Assembly (NCBI GenBank): GCA_032622095.1
Contig: CP136069.1
Location: 164,108,394-164,172,393, forward strand
Origin: Siphonodentalium dalli
Lineage: Eukaryota > Mollusca > Scaphopoda > Gadilida > Siphonodentaliidae
DNA length: 64,000 nt
Reading direction: 5' to 3'
Positions 46,959 to 58,424 of the stretch are shown piece by piece (positions within the stretch are counted from its first letter, which is position 1; each line of letters starts with the position of its first letter). The position numbers and the translations under genes are program-made. The notes beneath the pieces were generated by a model that ran no database searches, had not been told where the DNA came from, and saw nothing but the letters and a program-made list of their open reading frames with translations.

Positions 46959-47666
46959 ATGCCGGAAAGGGCTAGTAGTATTGCATGCAGACTTGAACTG
47001 GGAATTTCCCCATTGACAAAACATACAATAGCTATGTTATGTAAATACAAACAGTACTTAACTCAATTACCACAAGTGCGACTTTTAAAGGAGGCATTTA
47101 TGACCGACAAACAACTACATGTATTTGAAACTAATCTGGATTCATGGAGCAGGTCGTTGTCACAATGTTAACAATTAGTCACATCCATGTCCCCACGTCA
47201 CAACATAAATTACTTCTTCGATAACTCAATAAAGAAACAAATATTTAATGATAATATTCGCAGCAAACCTCCCAAAAATAGCAATCAACGTGATCCTCCA
47301 AGGAACAAACTTAGAACGTACAGAACATTCAAAAGCGTGAATCCCTGACAAAATTAAGAATAAGTTGCCACACCTTGGGCATCAAACGCGGACACTACTT
47401 CGACCTCGACGAAGAGGACCGAATTTGTGAAACATGCAATGAAATTGACAACGAAGAACACTTTCTTATTTACTGTACTTCTCTGTCAGACGAGCACGCC
47501 CTATTTTACGAGAACATATCATGTTAAACATCCCCAATGAGAGACTATTTAAACAAATAATGACCAGTACAGACTCAAAAACTATATGGGCTCTGGCACA
47601 CCTCGTCCACTGTGGATTGAAAAAGAAAGGGGTTTGGCAACCGTGTAACGAACTCTTAAACCTACA
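46959..47666 (+). pseudogene. LINE (non-LTR retrotransposon) ORF2 C-terminal remnant
   Basis: Three frames must be combined. Frame 1 (46959-47171) reads ASSIACRLELGISPLTKHT...LLKEAF...SW, like the region after the reverse transcriptase in LINE proteins. After stops, the same frame resumes to KLRTYRTFKS (about 47304-47339). A shift leads to 47345-47525: LTKLRISCHTLGIKRGHY, then CETCNEIDNEEHFLIYC, a Cys-x2-Cys-x8-His-x4-Cys zinc knuckle typical of LINE C-termini. A further shift gives 47521-47660 (IPNERLFKQIM...). Stops and shifts make it a pseudogene. The clade is not assigned. Confidence 0.7.
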
Positions 47667-47677
47667 CAATAAGTCTG

Positions 47678-48077
47678 TTAACCCTTTACCCAACAAACCG
47701 GCCAAAACCGGCCAAATAAAGCTTCAACAGCCTAAATTATCTTGGGTCTGTCTCAATAGAACCATACAAATATGGATATCATTGGAACCGGCTCCTTGAC
47801 CACATTGTGATAGTTACAGTTATACCCTGTGCCAATGCATTCTCTTATATATGCGAGTCGACCATAGGTCGCCTCGCATATATAAGAGAATGCATTGGCC
47901 TAAAAAAAATCTTTTTTTTAACACTTTTTACCATTTTTTCTTACATTCTTTAACAATTTTATAATTTTTAATGTGTTAAGCCAATGCATTCTCTTATATA
48001 TGCGAGGCGACCTATGGTCGACTCGCATATATAAGAGAATGCATTGGCACAGGGCCCTTCTGTTGGGTAAAGGGTTA
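47678..48077 (+). mobile_element. family C piggyBac-like MITE (C6), inserted in the LINE remnant
   Basis: Full-length copy with TTAA on the left and TTAT on the right. It sits directly after the LINE coding remnant and separates it from the LINE-like 3' tail. Confidence 0.85.
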
Positions 48078-48262
48078 TAGAATATAATAAAATATATTAA
48101 AATTGTAAAAAAATGTAAAAAAAAAAGAAGAAAAAAGGTTAGGCCAATGCATTCTCTTATATATGCGAGGCGACCTATGGTCGACTCGCATATATAAGAG
48201 AATGCATTGGCACAGGGTATATGGGTTGAAACAAAAATCGGACCTGGCACTCAAAGGGTTAA
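48078..48262 (-). mobile_element. chimeric D/C miniature (copy 2), abutting C6
   Basis: On the minus strand it reads TTAACCCTTTGAGTGCCAGG, TCAACCCATATACCCTGTG, then one C palindrome and a T-rich tail. Same arrangement as 44641-44833. It shares its left border with C6. Confidence 0.7.
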
Positions 48263-48394
48263 ATAGAGTACAACTAAAAAGAAACAAAGATTCTTCGACT
48301 TGAGACCATGCCAGTCTCAATTCTGATATTATCACAACTTATGGTGGGAATATATATCATATGTATATTACCATATATCATCGTATACCGCCAT

Positions 48395-48520
48395 ATACCA
48401 TTGTTGTTACTTCTTAACTTTGTTTCATGTGATCCATTTTGTCTTGTTATTCTGTGTTCATGTACAGTTGACCAAATATGATGTACCGTACAAATAAACA
48501 TGATTGATTGATTGATATAT
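48395..48520 (+). mobile_element. LINE 3' end with (GATT)n tail
   Basis: TTGTCTTGTTATTCTGTGTT, then GTACAAATAAACATGATTGA and GATTGATTGAT. A short simple repeat after an AATAAA-like stretch is typical of LINE 3' ends. It probably belongs with the coding remnant upstream. Confidence 0.55.
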
Positions 48521-48539
48521 CTCAGGCCCTCTTTAACCG

Positions 48540-48712
48540 ATTGGCCTCCAATTTTGCATGTCGTATTCTAAGACTTGCAACCGAAAATGGTCAAAATTTG
48601 TGTACAATCATACATGAGGGTCATATATTTTTTAACGTGCCAAAATTGTAACAGACTTACAGACAGACACACACACAAACACCTTGCTTTTACATAGATA
48701 GATTTGGTTTAA
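48540..48712. repeat. repeat-element end (GACAGACACAC...GATAGAT)
   Basis: GCCAAAATTGTAACAGACTT, ACAGACAGACACACACACAA and TTACATAGATAGAT. Related to 21434-21555. Confidence 0.5.
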
Positions 48713-49300
48713 ACAATATTAATTTCTTCCCAAAAACATATAATTATGAAACATGACACATGTATGTATAGAAGACCAGAAGGGAGGAAGAGGATTTGAC
48801 AACAAGCAGCTTATTAAGAGTCCGAAATACAATTGACTAATGAAATCGATTGATAGTTAATATATTTAAAAGGTTTGAGTTGATTCAAATATAGCCTTGT
48901 TAAGTCTTTTGGGGAATGAAGAAGATCCCTTAAGTAGAATATCAGATCTCCACAAATTTTGGGCTAATACTGAGAATATTTTATTTCGTATTGTTGAGTA
49001 TCTGGGACAATAAAGTTAAAAGTGGTCAGCAGTCATCCCCACATGCGCATTTATCAGATTCATTTAAATGGTTGCGACTGAGATCACCATTGTGGTTACT
49101 GCATCCTAGGGGAAGTTGTGTGTGAATTATCTGGACTTTTGAGACATTTGCTATAGCTATAATGGCAAACGTTCTTTTGTCTTAAAGGCAGATTGGAATT
49201 CATAGAATGACATAGATTCATAGATAAGATATATTGATCATTATTGGTAGACTGTATTATTGTACACTTTGAATGAGTTGCTAGGAGAAAATGCTGACCA
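48713..49300. other. low-copy sequence
   Basis: Nothing recognised. Confidence 0.35.
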
Positions 49301-49307
49301 CAAAAAT

Positions 49308-49750
49308 TTGCCCAAGAGTAATTTTATGTAATTCTCCCAAGAGTAATTTTATGTAATTCTCCCAAGAGTAATTTGATCTAATTCTCCCAAGAGTAATTTT
49401 ATGTAATTCGCCCAAGAGTAATTTTATGTAATTCGCCCAAGAGTAATTTTATGTAATTCGCCCAAGAGTAATTTTATGTAATTCTCCCAAGAGTAATTTT
49501 ATGTAATTCGCCCAAGAGTAATTTTATGTAATTCGCCCAAGAGTAATTTATGTAATTCTCCCAAGAGTAATTTTATGTAATTCTCCCAAGAGTAATTTTA
49601 TGTAATTCGCCCAAGAGTAATTTTATGTATTTCGCCCAAGAGTAATTTTATGTTATTCGCTCAAGAGTAATTTTATGTAATTCTCCTAAGAGTAATTTTA
49701 TGTAATTCTCCCAAGAGTAATTTTATGTAATTCGCCAAAGAGTAATTGTA
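49308..49750. repeat. 26-bp minisatellite, about 17 copies
   Basis: CCCAAGAGTAATTTTATGTA plus ATTCTC or ATTCGC, nearly perfect, with CTC/CGC variants interspersed. Confidence 0.95.
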
Positions 49751-49871
49751 TGTGATACTTATTAAAAAATGTTGCTGATGTTCTCAAAGGGGACTTAGCC
49801 CAAAAATTTGGGTTTGCCATTTTTTTCTGCGTAAACGTACAATGGGTTTAACCAGAAACAAACCACGTAAA

Positions 49872-50223
49872 CAAGCCTGAGTTTAGTGTGCCTGTCATTT
49901 GGAGAATGAGCCTCATCTTCTCTGGAAAGTTTCTTTATTATCAAATTTCAGTAGAAACTTCTTCACATAGATTCTATTTCTTTTTTTAGTTTAGTTTCTC
50001 TATATCCCCAAATTGGCAGAAGACACATTGCATAATCAAGGTTCCCAATGGGTGTACATGTATGTACATCACAATATTCACCATTTGGGAACTTCCAATT
50101 GAGTCTTTGTTTCCAATAGGAGATGAATCCATGCAGAATGAGGTCCCCAGAGTGTGAATTTGGTGATGCTAGCCTACTGGGGACCTCATTCTGCAAATGA
50201 CAGGCACACTAAACTCAGGCTTG
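49872..50223. mobile_element. family A MITE (A10), TSD CACGTAAA/CACGTAAC
   Basis: Best-preserved outer ends: CAAGCCTGAGTTTAGTGTGC and the complement at 50204-50223. The first palindrome is deleted. Flanks match at 7 of 8 positions. Confidence 0.88.
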
Positions 50224-50236
50224 CACGTAACCCATA

Positions 50237-53200
50237 AATGAAAGTGTCAATGACACTGTAGCTCAACTTGGAAAGGGAATAATTTAATATATTACAGTCA
50301 ATGGAGCGATTAGGAATGTGGAAAGTTGAATGTCTAATACTAGTTTATAGACATGAAGAGAAAAGTAAAATCCAAGATGGCTGCTGGCGGCCATGTTTTT
50401 CGGCCGAATGACCCCAAAATGAGTCGTTCCCATCTACATGTCATCGTTAACATCAATGACAAATTTTATGACGATCAGACTAAAGGTACGACCTGTAGCC
50501 CATGCTATAGAATTTAGTCATACAAAGAGTAAAATCCAAGATGGCTGCTGGCGGCCATGTTTTTTGGCCGATTGACCCCAAAATGACTCGTTCCAATCTA
50601 CATGTCATTGTTAACATCCATGACAAATTTGATGATGATCAGACTAAAGGTACGACCTGTAGCCCATGCTAAAGAATTTAGTCATACAAAGAGTAAAATC
50701 CAAGATGGCTGCTGGCGGCCACGTTTTTTCTGCCAAATGACCCCAAAATTACTCGTTTCCATCTACATATCAACATTAACATCCAGGACAAATTTCATGA
50801 TGATCAGACGAATCGTACGACCTGTGGCCCGTGCTAATAGATTAAATTTTGAAATCCAAGATGGCCGCTGGCGGCCATGTTTTTTGTCTGAATGACCCCA
50901 AAATGACTTGTTCCCATTTACATTCCAATTTCAACAGCCATGAAAATTTTTATGATGATCAGACTAAAGGTACGACCTGTAGCCCGTGCTAAAGGATTTA
51001 GTCATACAAAGAGTAAAATCCAAGATGGCTGCTGGCGGCCATCTTTTTTGGCCGAATGACCCCAAAATGACTCGTTCCCATCTACATGTCATTATTAACA
51101 TTCACGAAAAATTTTATGATGATCAGACTAAAGATACAACCTGTAGTCCGTGCTAAAGGATTTAGTCATACAAAGAGTAAAATCCAAGATGGCTGCTGGC
51201 GACCATGTTTTTTGGCCGATTGACCCCAAGATTACTCGTTCCCATCTACATGTCATTGTTAACATCCATGACAAATTTTATGATGATCAGACTAAAGGTA
51301 CGACCTGCAGCCCGTGATAAAGAATTTAGTCATACAAAGAGTAAAATCTAAGATGGCTGCTGGTGGCCATGTTTTTTGGCCGAATGACCCCAAAATTACT
51401 CGTTCCCATCTACATGTAAATATTATCATCCATGACAAATTTCATGATGATCAGACAATCAGTACGACCTGTGGCCCGTGCTAATGGATTAAATTTTGAA
51501 ATCCAAGATGGCCGCTGGCGGCCATGTTTTTTGTCCGAATGACCCCAAAATGACTCGTTCCCATCTACATTCCAATATCAACAGCCATGACAAATTTTAT
51601 AATGATCAGACTAAAGGTACGACCTGTAGCCCGTGCTAAAGGATTTAGTCATACAAAGAGTAAAATCCAAGATGGCTGCTGACGGCCATGTTTTTTGGCC
51701 GAATGACCCCAAAATGACTCGTTCCCATCTACATGTCATTATTAACATTCTTGACAAATTTTATGATGATCAGACTAAAAGTAGGACCTGTAGCCCGTGC
51801 TAAAGGATTTAGTCATGCAAAGAGTATAATCCAAGACGGCTGCTGGCGGCCATGTTTTTTGGCCGATTGACCCCAAAATGACTCGTTCCAATCTACATGT
51901 CATTGTTAACATCCATGACAAATTTGATGATGATCAGACTAAAGGTACCACCTGTAGCCCGTGCTAAAGAATGTAGTCATACAAAGAGTAAAATCCAAGA
52001 TGGCTTCTGGCGGCCATGTTTTTGGGCCGAATGACCCCAAAATTACTCGTTCCCATCTACATGTCAATATTAACATCCATGACAAATTTCATGACGATCA
52101 GACGAACAGTGCGACCTGTGGCCCGTGCTAATGGATTGAATTTTGAAAACAAAGATGGCCACTGGCAGCCATGTTTTTTGTCCGAATGACCCCAAAATGA
52201 CTCGTTCCCATCTACATTCCAATTTCAACAACCATGATAAATTTTATGACGATCTGACTAAAGGTACGACCTGTAGCCCGTGCTAAAGTATTTAGTCATA
52301 TAAAGAGTAAAATCCAAGATGGCTGCTGGCGGCCATGTTTTTTGGCCGAATGACCCCAAAATGACTCGTTCCCATCTACATGTCATTATTAACATTCTTG
52401 ACAAATTTTATGATGATCAGACTAAAAGTAGGACCTGTAGCCCGTGCTAAAGGATTTAGTCATGCAAAGAGTAAAATCCAAGACGGCTGCTGGCGGCCAT
52501 GTTTTTTGGCCGAATGACCCCAAAATGACTCGTTCCCATCTACATGTCATTATTAACATTCTTGACAAATTTTATGATGATCAGACTAAAAGTAGGACCT
52601 GTAGCCCGTGCTAAAGGATTTAGTCATGCAAAGAGTAAAATCCAAGACGGCTGCTGGCGGCCATGTTTTTTGGCCGAATGACCCCAAAATGACTCGTTCC
52701 CATCTACATGTCATTATTAACATTCTTGACAAATTTTATGATGATCAGACTAAAAGTAGGACCTGTAGCCCGTGCTAAAGGATTTAGTCATGCAAAGAGT
52801 AAAATCCAAGACGGCTGCTGGCGGCCATGTTTTTTGGCCGATTGACCCCAAAATGACTCGTTCCAATCTACATGTCATTGTTAACATCCATGACAAATTT
52901 GATGATGATCAGACTAAAGGTACGACCTGTAGCCCGTGCTAAAGAATTTAGTCATACAAAGAGTAAAATCCAAGATGGCTGCTGGCGGCCATGTTTTTGG
53001 GCCGAATGACCCCAAAATTACTCGTTCCCATCTACATGTCAATATTAACATCCATGACAAATTTCATGACGATCAGACGAACAGTGCGACCTGTGGCCCG
53101 TGCTAATGGATTGAATTTTGAAAACAAAGATGGCCACTGGCGGCCATGTTTTTTGTCCGAATGACCCCAAAATGACTCGTTCCCATCTACATTCCAATTT

Positions 53201-55186
53201 CAACAACCATGATAAATTTCATGATTATCAGACTAAAGGTACGACCTGTAGCCCGTGCTAAAGGATTTAGTCATACAAAGAGTAAAATCCAAGATGACTG
53301 CTGGCGGCCATGTTTTTTGCCCGAATAACCCAAAAATGACTCGTTCCCATCTACATGTCATTGTTAACATCCATTACAAATTTTATGACGATCTGACTAA
53401 AGGTACGACCTGTAGCCCGTGCTAAAGGATTTAGTCATACAAAGAGTAAAATCCAAGATGGCTGCTGGCGGCCATCTTTTTTGGCCGAATGGCCCCAAAA
53501 TGACTCGTTCCCATCTACATGTCATTATTAACATTCATGAAAATTTTTATGATGATCAGACTAAAGATACAACCTGTAGCCCGTGCTAAAGGATTTAGTC
53601 ATACAAAGAGTAAAATCCAAGATGGCTGCTGGCGACCATGTTTTTTGGCCGATTGACCCCAAAATTACTCGTTCCCATCTACATGTCATTGTTAACATCC
53701 ATGACAAATTTTATGATGATCAGACTAAAGGTACGACCTGCAGCCCGTGATAAAGAATTTAGTCATACAAAGAGTAAAATCTAAGATGGCTGCTGGTGGC
53801 CATGTTTTTTGGCCGAATGACCCCAAAATTACTCGTTCCCATCTACATGTAAATATTATCATCCATGACAAATTTCATGATGATCAGACAATCAGTACGA
53901 CCTGTGGCCCGTGCTAATGGATTAAATTTTGAAATCCAAGATGGCCGCTGGCGGCATGTTTTTTGTCCGAATGACCCCAAAATGACTCGTTCCCATCTAC
54001 ATTCCAATATCAACAGCCATGACAAATTTTATAATGATCAGACTAAAGGTACGACCTGTAGCCCGTGCTAAAGGATTTAGTCATACAAAGAGTAAAATCC
54101 AAGATGGCTGCTGACGGCCATGTATTTTGGCCGAATGACCCCAAAATGACTCGTTCCCATCTACATGTCATTATTAACATTCTTGACAAATTTTATGATG
54201 ATCAGACTAAAAGTAGGACCTGTAGCCCGTGCTAAAGGATTTAGTCATGCAAAGAGTAAAATCCAAGACGGCTGCTGGCGGCCATGTTTTTTGGCCGATT
54301 GACCCCAAAATGACTCGTTCCAATCTACATGTCATTGTTAACATCCATGACAAATTTGATGATGATCAGACTAAAGGTACGACCTGTAGCCCGTGCTAAA
54401 GAATTTAGTCATACAAAGAGTAAAATCCAAGATGGCTGCTGGCGGCCATGTTTTTGGGCCGAATGACGCCAAAATTACTCGTTCCCATCTACATGTCAAT
54501 ATTAACATCCATGACAAATTTCATGACGATCAGACGAACAGTGCGACCTGTGGCCCGTGCTAATGGATTGAATTTTGAAAACAAAGATGGCCACTGGTGG
54601 CCATGTTTTTTGTCCGAATGACCCCAAAATGACTCGTTCCCATCTACATTCCAATTTCAACAGCCATGATAAATTTCATGATTATCAGACTAAAGGTACG
54701 ACCTGTAGCCCGTGCTAAAGGATTTAGTCATACAAAGAGTAAAATCCAAGATGGCTGCTGGCGGCCATGTTTTTTGCCCGAATAACCCAAAAATGACTCG
54801 TTCCCATCTACATGTCATTGTTAACATCCATGACAAATTTTATGACGATCTGACTAAAGGTACGACCTGTAGCCCGTGCTAAAGGATTTAGTCATGCAAA
54901 GAGTAAAATCGAAGATGACTGCTGGCGGCCATGTTTTTTGGCTAATGGATTGAACTTTGAAATCTAAGATGGCCGCTGGCGGCCATGTTTTTTTTCCGTA
55001 TGACCCCAAAATGAATCATTCCGGTACAAATGTTGATGTCAACAGCTATGACAAATTTCATAATGATCCGATCAAAGGTACGACCTGTAGCCTCTATTGT
55101 TGACGCGTTACGTACACACGCACACACGGACGACGGACGACAAAGCCATGGCAATAGCTCAAACTTTACAAAGTAAAGTTGAGCTA
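50237..55186 (+). mobile_element. family H element copy 2, expanded to about 30 internal units
   Basis: Same borders as H1 (AATGAAAGTGTCAATGACAC...TAGCTCAACTTGG and CAATAGCTCAAACTTTACAA...AAGTTGAGCTA). The interior is a long array of roughly 163-bp units with two main versions (CATGTCATTGTT and CATTCCAATTTC types). Landmarks recur every 2431-2435 bp, showing a higher-order repeat. Frames are repeat by-products. Confidence 0.8.
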
Positions 55187-55442
55187 ATAAGGTGAATCTC
55201 CAAATTTATGCACTGAAATGGCAAAAAATGTTTTGTCGCAAAATACAGATAATTCATATGGAATCATCCAGTTAAATTGGCTCAACTCTTTCCAATGTGA
55301 AATCGCGGGCCTCCGTAAAGTTCAATTAAATGAAATAATTTCAAACGAAGATCGAAAGACATTAAGAATTGTGAAGAATGGAATCCATTGAGTTGCTGCA
55401 TGATATCACTTCAAATGTCTTTTCAGTTCCAATATCGCTAAT

Positions 55443-55769
55443 AACTAGTACATGTACCGGAATCTGGCTAATAATATATATCATGCAGTGTTACATAGAT
55501 ATTATATCGCACCAACAGTCCCCATGATCATGATAAATCAGAAGTCACACATACTAGTACATGTACCGGAATCTGGCTAATAATATATCATGCAGTGTTA
55601 CATAGATATTATATCGCATCAACAGTCCCCATGGTCATGATAAATCAGAAGTCACACATACTAGTACATGTACCGGAATCTGGCTAATAATATATCATGC
55701 AGTGTTACATAGATATTATATCGCACCAACAGTCTCCATGATCATGATAAATCAGAAGTCACACATACA
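55443..55769 (+). repeat. 107-bp satellite, short array (about 3 units)
   Basis: ACTAGTACATGTACCGGAAT, CTGGCTAATAATATATCATG, TTATATCGCACCAACAGTCC and GATCATGATAAATCAGAAGT in order, three times. Same last unit as the long array. Confidence 0.95.
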
Positions 55770-56052
55770 TGTATTGAAACACAGCTACCAAATTAAAAAA
55801 TGTCCTGTGGCCGCAAATATATACTACAACACCAAAATGGCTCCCATGATACACACACCAGAAGTTATTAAATGTATGATTAGGTCTCCAATAATACCCA
55901 TGTCTAACTAGTTAACATTGTAATAAAGACAAGGATGCTAGAATCCAATCTGATATTCTTTGTTTGGCAGGAAATACACTATTAGCATGAAGAGCACATG
56001 ATGTTCATGTTAGATAATCTGCTTGGTGATCATACCATCATGCTTTCAGCGA

Positions 56053-56474
56053 CAAGCCTGCAAATAGTGTGTCTGTCATTTGCAGAATGAGATCCCCAGA
56101 GGGTGAATTTAGAGATCCTATCCCGCACAACAGGCTAGCAGTTCACCCTCTGGGGACCTCATTCTGCTTAGGCCTCATCTTCTTGGATGTATCTAAAGTC
56201 TCAAATTAACATTGTTTTTAGTTACTTTTTCCCTTCTGGGAAGTTTCTATATCCCCTAATTTGCAGAAGATAAAATGCATAATCGAAGTGACTAATGTGT
56301 GAATATCACCAACTTCAACTGGGGAACTTCAATCTGATCCCAGGTCTCCCATAGCAGTTGAAGTCCCCAGAGGGTGAATTTGGTGATTCTAGCCCACTTT
56401 ACGGGATAGCGTCACTAAATTAACATCTGGGGACCTCATTCTGCAAATGACAGACACACTATTTGGCAGGCTTG
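56053..56474. mobile_element. family A MITE (A11)
   Basis: CAAGCCTGCAAATAGTGTGT to ATTTGGCAGGCTTG, with both palindromes present. Flanks TTCAGCGA and GTCGGCGA match at 6 of 8. The duplicate is A12. Confidence 0.85.
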
Positions 56475-56812
56475 GTCGGCGACTATTGACTTAGTAACGA
56501 AGCTGTCAATAACCTAGAGCCGTGACTGGGGCTCTTCCTGCTTCAGCCCATCTCCTCATTCATAATTCATCTGGTGTTATTATGTTGCTCCACGGTCACC
56601 CATGCATGATGATGATCACCATACATGATGATGCAGCATTTATAGCGTTGGAAGCTGTCGATAACAATCTTATATTGTCCCACACTGTGACCTCATCGAC
56701 CTCCTTGTCAACACCGAACTAATGTACATAGATGGGACAATTAGTGCGGCTGCAGCTCCATTTGGAGTTAAGTGGTCTGACACTGACATTTTTTATGGTA
56801 TATACTGGTATA

Positions 56813-57028
56813 TACAGTAATGATCTAATTAATCGACTCCTTAAACACAGCAGAATTATGGGTAACTTTTCAGGATTTAGTCGGAAATATGGCTTGTTGC
56901 CATTCATCGGAAAGCTCTCCCCAAGAGCTTTCCGATGAATGGCAAAAAGCCATATTTCCGACTAAATCCTGAAAAGTTACCCATAATTCTGCTGTTTTAA
57001 GGAGTCAATTAATTAGAGCATTACTGTA
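56813..57028. mobile_element. family B foldback MITE (B14)
   Basis: TA-flanked full palindrome with CTCTCCCCAAGAGCTTTCC at the centre. The duplicate is B15. Confidence 0.9.
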
Positions 57029-57566
57029 CATGTACATGTACTAACTAGGTCATCAACAAACTCCCTCTCATTCCTTCCCAAGAGAAGAAGCAACCCAGTC
57101 GTAAACATACAATCAATTTTATGACGATCTGACTAAAGGTACGACCTGTAGCCCGTGCTAAAGGATTTAGTCATGCAAAGAGTAAAATCGAAGATGACTG
57201 CTGGCGGCCATGTTTTTTGGCCGAATGACCCCAAAATTACTCGTTCCCATCTACATGTCAATATTAACATCCATGACAAATTTCATGACGATCAGACGAA
57301 CAGTACGGCCTGTAGCCCGTGCTAATGGATTGAACTTTGAAATCTAAGATGGCCGCTGGCGGCCATGTTTTTTTTCCGTATGACCCCAAAATGAATCATT
57401 CCGGTACAAATGTTGATGTCAACAGCTATGACAAATTTCATAATGATCCGATCAAAGGTACGACCTGTAGCCTCTATTGTTGACGCGTTACGTACACACG
57501 CACACACGGACGACGGACGACAAAGCCATGGCAATAGCTCAAACTTTACAAAGTAAAGTTGAGCTA

Positions 57567-58424
57567 ATAAGGTGAATCTCCAAATTTATGCACTGAAATG
57601 GCAAAAAATGTTTTGTCGCAAAATACAGATAATTCATATGGAATCATCCAGTTAAATTGGCTCAACTCTTTCCAATGTGAAATCGCGGGCCTCCGTAAAG
57701 TTCAATTAAATGAAATAATTTCAAACGAAGATCGAAAGACATTAAGAATTGTGAAGAATGGAATCCATTGAGTTGCTGCATGATATCACTTCAAATGTCT
57801 TTTCAGTTCCAATATCGCTAATAATTTTTCAATTTCATTAGTTTAGGCCAGCCATTCTGCACAGTTGAGCACATGCACCCACACATTTTAATTCTTAAGG
57901 GAGTACTAAAGCACGCACAAAGTACAAATAATAAACTAATTTTGAGCAGGGATTGCTTGACATTAAGAAAGGTGAGAAGACAAATCCGTTGAGATGTCGC
58001 ATTCTATTTATTCAACTGTTCTTTTCACTTTTGATCATCTCAGTAATTTTTCTTCAATATCAGTTAATTACCAATGAATCCCAAGAATTCTCATGACAGT
58101 TCCTTTGATACCATTATACTATATTAAACATGACTTATAGGCCCTATGTGGCCGGCTGCAATTTTTATTTTGTTGATGTGATATATTCATGAATTTCTGA
58201 TGCACTGGCATGAACTTTTAATAAAAGATTTTTTTCTTTTCTCTCTCTCATCCTGTCTCAGTCATCCTGCATAAATTAAAGTGTTTAAAGTCTGTATGTA
58301 ATTCTGTCTAGTTTTTGGTGCATTTAAAAATATATCACCCTCATGTCCGATTGCGCCATAATTTTAACCGTGTCATGAGGCCCATCTTAAAATACGACAC
58401 TCAAAATTTCAGGCAAATCGGCTA
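57567..58424. other. low-copy sequence within the duplication
   Basis: 57567-57824 is shared with 55187-55441. 57825-58424 is absent from copy 1. No gene or element recognised. Confidence 0.5.

Larger units (their letters stand above)
54838..57116 (+). repeat. segmental duplication, copy 1 (shortened)
   Basis: It begins inside the H2 array (TTTTATGACGATCTGACTAA) and ends AAACATACAATCAA. It is followed directly by copy 2, which starts with the same TTTTATGACG text. Compared with copy 2 it lacks 101 bp after 54937, about 1 kb of sequence and most satellite units. Across 55702-57116 only about eight differences from 61609-63023 were seen. Confidence 0.9.

Noticed and set aside
49308-49750. CRISPR-like regular spacing
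   Set aside because: Units are contiguous 26-bp repeats without unique spacers in an animal genome. It is a minisatellite.
50602-50895. 97-codon frame in the family H array
   Set aside because: It follows the 163-bp repeat, and equivalent frames are broken in neighbouring units, so it is a repeat by-product.
55702-56722. Identical open frames in both duplication copies (69 and 66 codons)
   Set aside because: Identity reflects the recent duplication. One starts inside the satellite and nothing indicates selection on protein.
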